A DNA stretch of 64,000 nt from positions 9,043,001 to 9,107,000 of the forward strand of contig NC_087110.1 of NCBI RefSeq assembly GCF_963855985.1, given 5' to 3'. Under the pieces are notes generated by a model. It worked only from the letters and a program-made list of their open reading frames with translations. It did no database searches and was not told the origin of the DNA. The DNA is from Ostrinia nubilalis (taxonomy: Eukaryota; Arthropoda; Insecta; Lepidoptera; Crambidae). Of the stretch, positions 59,278 to 64,000 are shown piece by piece. Each line of letters begins with the position of its first letter. Within the stretch, counting starts at the first letter, position 1. Position numbers and translations under genes: made by a program.

Positions 59278-60602
59278 TGTAGCGTTGCAGTTTTGGCTGT
59301 TTTTCACAAATTGATTTTCTTTCTGGATATTTGGATTTAGGATACCACTAGCGACATCTATTGGCGTGATTTTGAATTAATTTGCAATAGATGGCGCTTT
59401 TTGCTCAGTCAATTCAAATATATTTTATTGAAACATTTCCTAATGTTTTTGTTTTGATTATTCTATTTTTTAATAGAATATTTTCAGTGTTCAGGAGATT
59501 GTTTTCATCATGGTTTTTATTAGTATTTGCTTTTTACCTAAGCGGCGAAACGAAACGTCTTGCGATGTCAATGACTCGCAGGCTGTCAGTTGAGCTGTCA
59601 AATCACTTTGGAATTTTGGTCGATCTTGCGCAACCGCAATTTTATTATTTTCGGGGATGTAATCCCCTGTGTTTTAAATCGTGTGTTGCAGAATGCATCC
59701 ACGATAATTTCATAATATAATTTAAAATAATCACACATGAGAAATTCCCTAAATTCTATTCGGATGAGGGTATTGGGTTGCTGAGGGCTGCGAGCGAAGC
59801 TCAAATTAGTGAACAGCCTTCATGCGGGTTTTCAAATTTCATTATTTTATAGTTCAAATATTTCATAATTTCATATTTCATATTTTACGATTTTACATTT
59901 CATATTTTAGATATTTCAATATTTCATATTGATTTCTATAATTATTACTCCTTTCTGAACTGCTGATCTCTTCGCATTTCCTCCTTGTCATCAAACCTCT
60001 GTCTCTGCAAGAGTTTGAACGCTTACCTGTCAAAGAGATGCAAGAGCTTCATCTGGCACTGCGCGCTTGAGGCCGTGGAGGACGCTGCTTGTAACCTAAA
60101 AGTGTGCGAGACCCGTTGGACCCCGGAAGAAGAGAGGAACGTTCAGGGTAACGGCTTATAACCGCATGGCTTCCAAGGTACCCACTTTTCCATCCTTCAA
60201 GTAGGAGTCTTTCCGACCTGACATCGCGCAGTTATCTTAACTAGTAGAGTCTTTTAATATTTAGGCTGAGTTTTAAGAAATTTGTAGTGGCAATAATATT
60301 CACCAAACCGAACCTAATTAACGACCCTGAATCCCTTGAGATTGGCACTATTACAGTAGTTATTATAATATCGTAATTGTTAACTATATAGGAGCATACG
60401 AGATAAAAATAAATTGTGTCAATTGAGAGGGAGCTGTTTTATTTACATTTTCTAATTTCACACAAGGAACGGTAACTTATATAAATTTCTGCAAGCCGGA
60501 CAACCTCTTTTTCACGTGCAGACAATTCACCATCTTCTCCGTCTGCACCGGTGGCGGTTCAATTCCAGTCACCAAGCCGCCAGGAAAAAATCCATTCTTG
60601 CA
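59278..60602 (+). repeat. 3' LTR
   Basis: 1325 bp. The extra part lies between TTCACCAAACCG (about 60299) and GTCACCAAGCCG (about 60569), two short direct repeats that could have mediated its loss from the 5' LTR. Each LTR holds the same 109-codon frame, which reflects duplication and does not support a gene. Confidence 0.83.
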
Positions 60603-60606
60603 CTAA

Positions 60607-62109
60607 CTTGTAATCTTTACGTACTCGTAGTATAAAACGAAATCGTTCCCGCTGTCTGTGCGTTTAGATCTTATAAACTACACAACTGATTTTTAGTTTT
60701 CGGCAATAGATAGAGTGATTCAGGAGTAAGGTTTTTATGTAACTACAATGCATACCGCCCGTGCGAAGCCTAGCCGGGGCGGATCGCTAGTTAAAGATTT
60801 AGCGTTGTAACAGTACTGTCATTTTGACATGTTTGTCTAAAAATGTACCTTTGTTCTGTTGTCGTTCAAGGGCGCAAACTTAGACATGAAATACCTTGTT
60901 AATTGCGAAGCCACGGACGGTCGATCCTAAGGATTTCCTATGCCTACGGACCCGTAAAGTTCAATAGGTTACAACTGATGATTTGCCATTAATTAAACAA
61001 AAACCATACGCTATAAACACACGCCAATCTCACCTCTATTACAAGGCATAAAATACACAACACTTCTTGTTACAGCTAGGTATAAATTAACCATTGGATA
61101 TAGCGTCTTCACGCCTCAGTAATAAGATTGAGAATAGTACTTCATCACGCTCGGTCCCATGTCAAGGTTTTTGTGTTGTGTATCATTTTATTTGGTGCAA
61201 GAGACTAGACTAAATTATTAGATAATCATAATAGGAATTTGTAGAGTGGACCATCTTCGGAAGATAATTGAATTAGTATTAGCACCTACCTAATTGGTAA
61301 AAACGTAATAATATAGTTTTCTCTTTTACACTTTTGTAAAGAGTAAAAGAGAGAACGTAACTTAGTGCTTATTCTTATCTATGGAAACAATACAGTGACG
61401 GAGACAAAAGTCACCTATGTGCGCCTATAAATGACCCGTTTATTCAATAAATAAAATTTAAAATAACTGTTATAATGATTGTCACTTTTCATCACAATTT
61501 AATCAAAATACCTGAAAAACAACCCTTTGGTACAGATTTACATTTACCATTCTTTGGCTGGGTTGCTTGCATCATCTTACTTTAACTTTGACAAACGTCA
61601 AAAATCTGTCAAACTCCAATACTCCATACAAAAAACATCGGTTATCGTTATAGTTACCGTCAAAGGTAGGTGGTGCAATTCAGCCTTAGAGCAGAAAGGG
61701 TTAATAGTCTTCATACATTAAAATCACAATACAGTATTCAGAACCAAATACAAAACAGTCGGCGTCACTTTTATTTGTACAAAACGGAACAACTAAACTT
61801 ATTAATTACTATTTATTTTACTCCAACCCGGACTTTCGTTTACTACGCCATAAAGTAATTTAAAAAACAAACGCCAAGAAATGTTTTTATTGCACCCCAT
61901 TTGGTTCAGAGAAACTTTTGAAGCCGTAAACGCGTTTAAAGTAACTTTAATAAAACAATTTACTCGTAATTGTTCAAAAAGGATTTCAAAGACAATGTCT
62001 ATTATTGTTTTTGAGATCAATATTGCAACGGCATCATCAAAGATGACGTTAAAGTTAGACCTTCAAAGAGTAACAGTTATAATAGCAATATCCTACTTCC
62101 TACTATTAT
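60607..62109. other. Intergenic, repeats only
   Basis: Contains a repeat end with AGCCGGGGCGGATCGCTAGT near 60772 and the 61555-61690 copy of the repeat at 33570. No gene seen. Confidence 0.5.
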
Positions 62110-62281
62110 AATGCGAAAATTTGGATGTCTGGATGTTTGTTACTCTTTCACGCAAAAACTGCTGGACGGATTTTGATGAAACTTTACAGTATTATTGTTT
62201 ATAACCCAGAATAAGATATAGGCTATAATTTATGACGATCTGTGACATACACGCGGGTGAAGCCGCGGGAAAAAGCTAGTT
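62110..62281 (-). repeat. Dispersed repeat of the ACTAGCTTTT...CCCGCGG type
   Basis: The minus strand starts AACTAGCTTTTTCCCGCGGC and ends near CGCATTATAATAGTAGGA, a relative of 9098-9325. Confidence 0.7.
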
Positions 62282-63191
62282 GCAAAATAATAGGGTCGCT
62301 AGTTATTTAGACTAAGTAGTTTTGTCAATATCTTTAATCGTGCAGTAAGTAGGTACTTTTAACTAACCTATTTTGACATTTCCTTTTTTTTCAGGAAGGG
62401 ACGCCGATGATTATGAACAAAAAATAACTTAGCATTTATTCCATGATTCAATCAAAGTTTATGGAACGATTGACAAATAAAAAAAATATTACATAGTGAT
62501 GAGATTAATTACATCTTTGATTTGAAAGAAGAGTTTAAAAAAGAAGATAAAATACTTTTTTATCTCCTTAACCATAATTAATTAAATATTGTCTTAATAA
62601 GTACTTACTTTTGCCTTTAACATTAACGTTGGATTAAATAGTTCTTGTAACAGTGAAGATTTCTAAGAACATTGAATCTTACACAAGATTTTCTTGTTAC
62701 TTGATAAATGGAACAACAAAACAGAAAAAAAACACGCTCGCATCGTCAATTTTTTATGCTAATTTATTTTTGGCTCTCGCAAACCTGACCACAGACTATT
62801 TTGGTAACTCATTAAGGTACTCAAGTACAGTAAAAGATGTTGAGTCGACAGCACATCTGACTATACGTTTTTGTTCTAAAAGAGACCCTATTACAAGTAG
62901 AAAAGATGCTACAGTGCTAAGCTTGAAGTGCCGTCGGTAGAGATAATGTGTGTAACTTTGCTTTTACGAGATTTTACTAAATTTTCCCATTATTGTAGTT
63001 ATGTACTGAATTGTTATGACTTGTGAAGCTTGAATCAATGGTAGGTGAACCGTGAGGACTTTTGTATGGTGTGGCAATATCTTGGTGCATTATTTTCTGA
63101 CTATTTTCAGTTGTGATAAAAAAAGACTTCTAAATCTTGTTAAGTTCATAAAGTAAACTCAGGATTCATTCAAACATTTGACAAGTAGATA
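62282..63191. other. Intergenic, no gene seen
   Basis: AT-rich. A 95-codon plus frame at 62653-62940 has no recognisable motif. Confidence 0.5.
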
Positions 63192-63350
63192 TAGTTGTTG
63201 CTATTCACGAAGGCGAGTGAGCTTTACATGTGTGGTGGCTCGCTACTGTTCGTTTTTCAAAAGTTTTGATAGACATGACACTATCCTTATGTGCATGTAC
63301 ACGTACACACACAAGTAAAACTCACTCGCCTTAGTGAGTTGCAAGAACTA
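63192..63350. mobile_element. 159-bp MITE, copy 2 of 2
   Basis: Same as 39793-39951 with few substitutions, again with TAGTT(G/C)TTGC ends and CGAAGGCGAGTGAG arms. Confidence 0.8.
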
Positions 63351-64000
63351 TAATGACAAACAAGAGGTGCCGCAACAAACTCACTCAAACTCAATTTACT
63401 TCTAAAGCAAAACTATAGTAAATTAATTGGGTACCTAGGTACCTACCTAATGAAATAGAAAGTGCACATATTGATACAATTTGTCATTAATCCAGCCAGA
63501 TAAGATCTGTCAGCCAAAACATGTCAAAGTCGGACTGGTCGGCCGACTGGTTGACTGCAGTAGAAAGTTGCTTTGGCCAATGTTTTGAGGCGAATGAAAT
63601 AAACCAAATACGGAAACCAAAATATTGTAAAATTACAATTAAACAAGAACTAGTTAATAATTATAACTCAGTAATGAGTAGGAAGCATTATAGTGTTTTG
63701 ACTTTTTAAATACAACAAAATAATGATCGGAATTAATTAATACAATCTTCTAATTATTGCAGATCATTGATTTTGATAGATGAAGGTGATAATTTAATTA
63801 GTGTTCTGGATGAAGAAACAAACTGTGAAATGTATCTAATATATTGGCTACTAAATCTGTGAAGCATTTTAAATTTAGTAGCAGTTTATAATTATAAATA
63901 TCCTTAGAATATCCTTAGACATTTTACACTGCGCTTCTCGTCCCAAACTAAGCAAGGCTTTTACTATGGGTACTAGTTTAACTTCAAAATAAGTCTTATT
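63351..64000. other. Right edge, no gene seen
   Basis: AT-rich. A 62-codon frame at 63521-63709 is not supported by motif or splice context. Confidence 0.5.

Larger units (their letters stand above)
56081..60602 (+). mobile_element. Non-autonomous LTR retrotransposon, no gag/pol recognised
   Basis: LTRs 56081-57136 and 59278-60602 start TGTAGCGTTGCAG and end CTTGCA. CTAA flanks the element (56077-56080, 60603-60606). Right after the first LTR is a primer-binding-like TGGCGCCCATC (57138). Just before the second is a polypurine tract, AGGGGGGAGGG (about 59264-59274). The 2.1-kb inside is T-rich and holds only short frames without RT, RNase H, integrase or zinc-finger motifs. It must have moved with proteins supplied by another element. 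Confidence 0.88.

Noticed and set aside
48994..64000. Further OR exons beyond OR-E
   Set aside because: I looked for WSYFALL-type last exons and CFFGD-type exon 4 on both strands and found none.

Overview
The window is nuclear DNA of a lepidopteran (moth or butterfly). The evidence is a tandem cluster of insect-type odorant receptor (OR) genes with multi-exon structure, GT-AG (and some GC-AG) introns in AT-rich DNA, and many interspersed repeats of types common in Lepidoptera. No bacterial or organellar features are seen. Species and named orthologues cannot be set from the sequence alone.

The OR cluster lies wholly on the minus strand, about 4.66-48.99 kb. From low to high coordinate it holds: OR-A (4659-8454, intact, 399 aa), a relic of two 3' exons (8698-8872), OR-B (9390-20275, pseudogene), OR-C (22072-25063, intact, about 403 aa), OR-D (28363-30236, intact, 396 aa) and OR-E (40364-48993, intact, 409 aa). 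I rebuilt the exons by hand. A, B, C and E have seven coding exons with intron phases 1,2,0,0,2,0. D has six, because the intron between the usual exons 5 and 6 is missing exactly. The short last exon carries a shared (S/A)WSYFALL motif in every copy. A and B are close paralogues. A relic of a C-like 3' end sits beside A just as C sits beside B, which shows that a block spanning the end of C plus B/A was duplicated.

Mobile DNA fills the rest. At 1-3068 is the 3' part of a Ty3/gypsy-type pol gene with intact catalytic residues, followed by a 19-bp minisatellite. The last intron of OR-B has grown to 7 kb. It holds a long foldback, a degraded LTR retrotransposon with both LTRs and a 4-bp target duplication (10659-15148), and a hAT-type element (15535-16556) that is itself invaded by another repeat. 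The 10-kb gap between D and E holds a TIR element with TGT...ACA ends (38822-39597) and several LINE tails. OR-E is stretched to 8.6 kb by repeats in its introns.

Beyond OR-E (49-64 kb) I find no host gene. This part contains a 2.1-kb giant foldback (49706-51833), a TTA-flanked MITE (52698-52883), a repeat with four tandem ~117-bp units and a terminal hairpin (53193-54105), a 440-bp hAT MITE with a perfect 8-bp target duplication (55568-56007), and a 4.5-kb LTR retrotransposon with PBS, PPT and 4-bp target duplication but no recognisable gag or pol (56081-60602).

The receptors would act one by one as tuning subunits with the co-receptor Orco, which is not in this window, in olfactory neuron membranes. 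I see no new multi-gene system. The more unusual points are the cluster's history (block duplication, exact intron loss, a GC-AG intron shared by A and B, stepwise decay of B) and several well-bounded non-autonomous elements.
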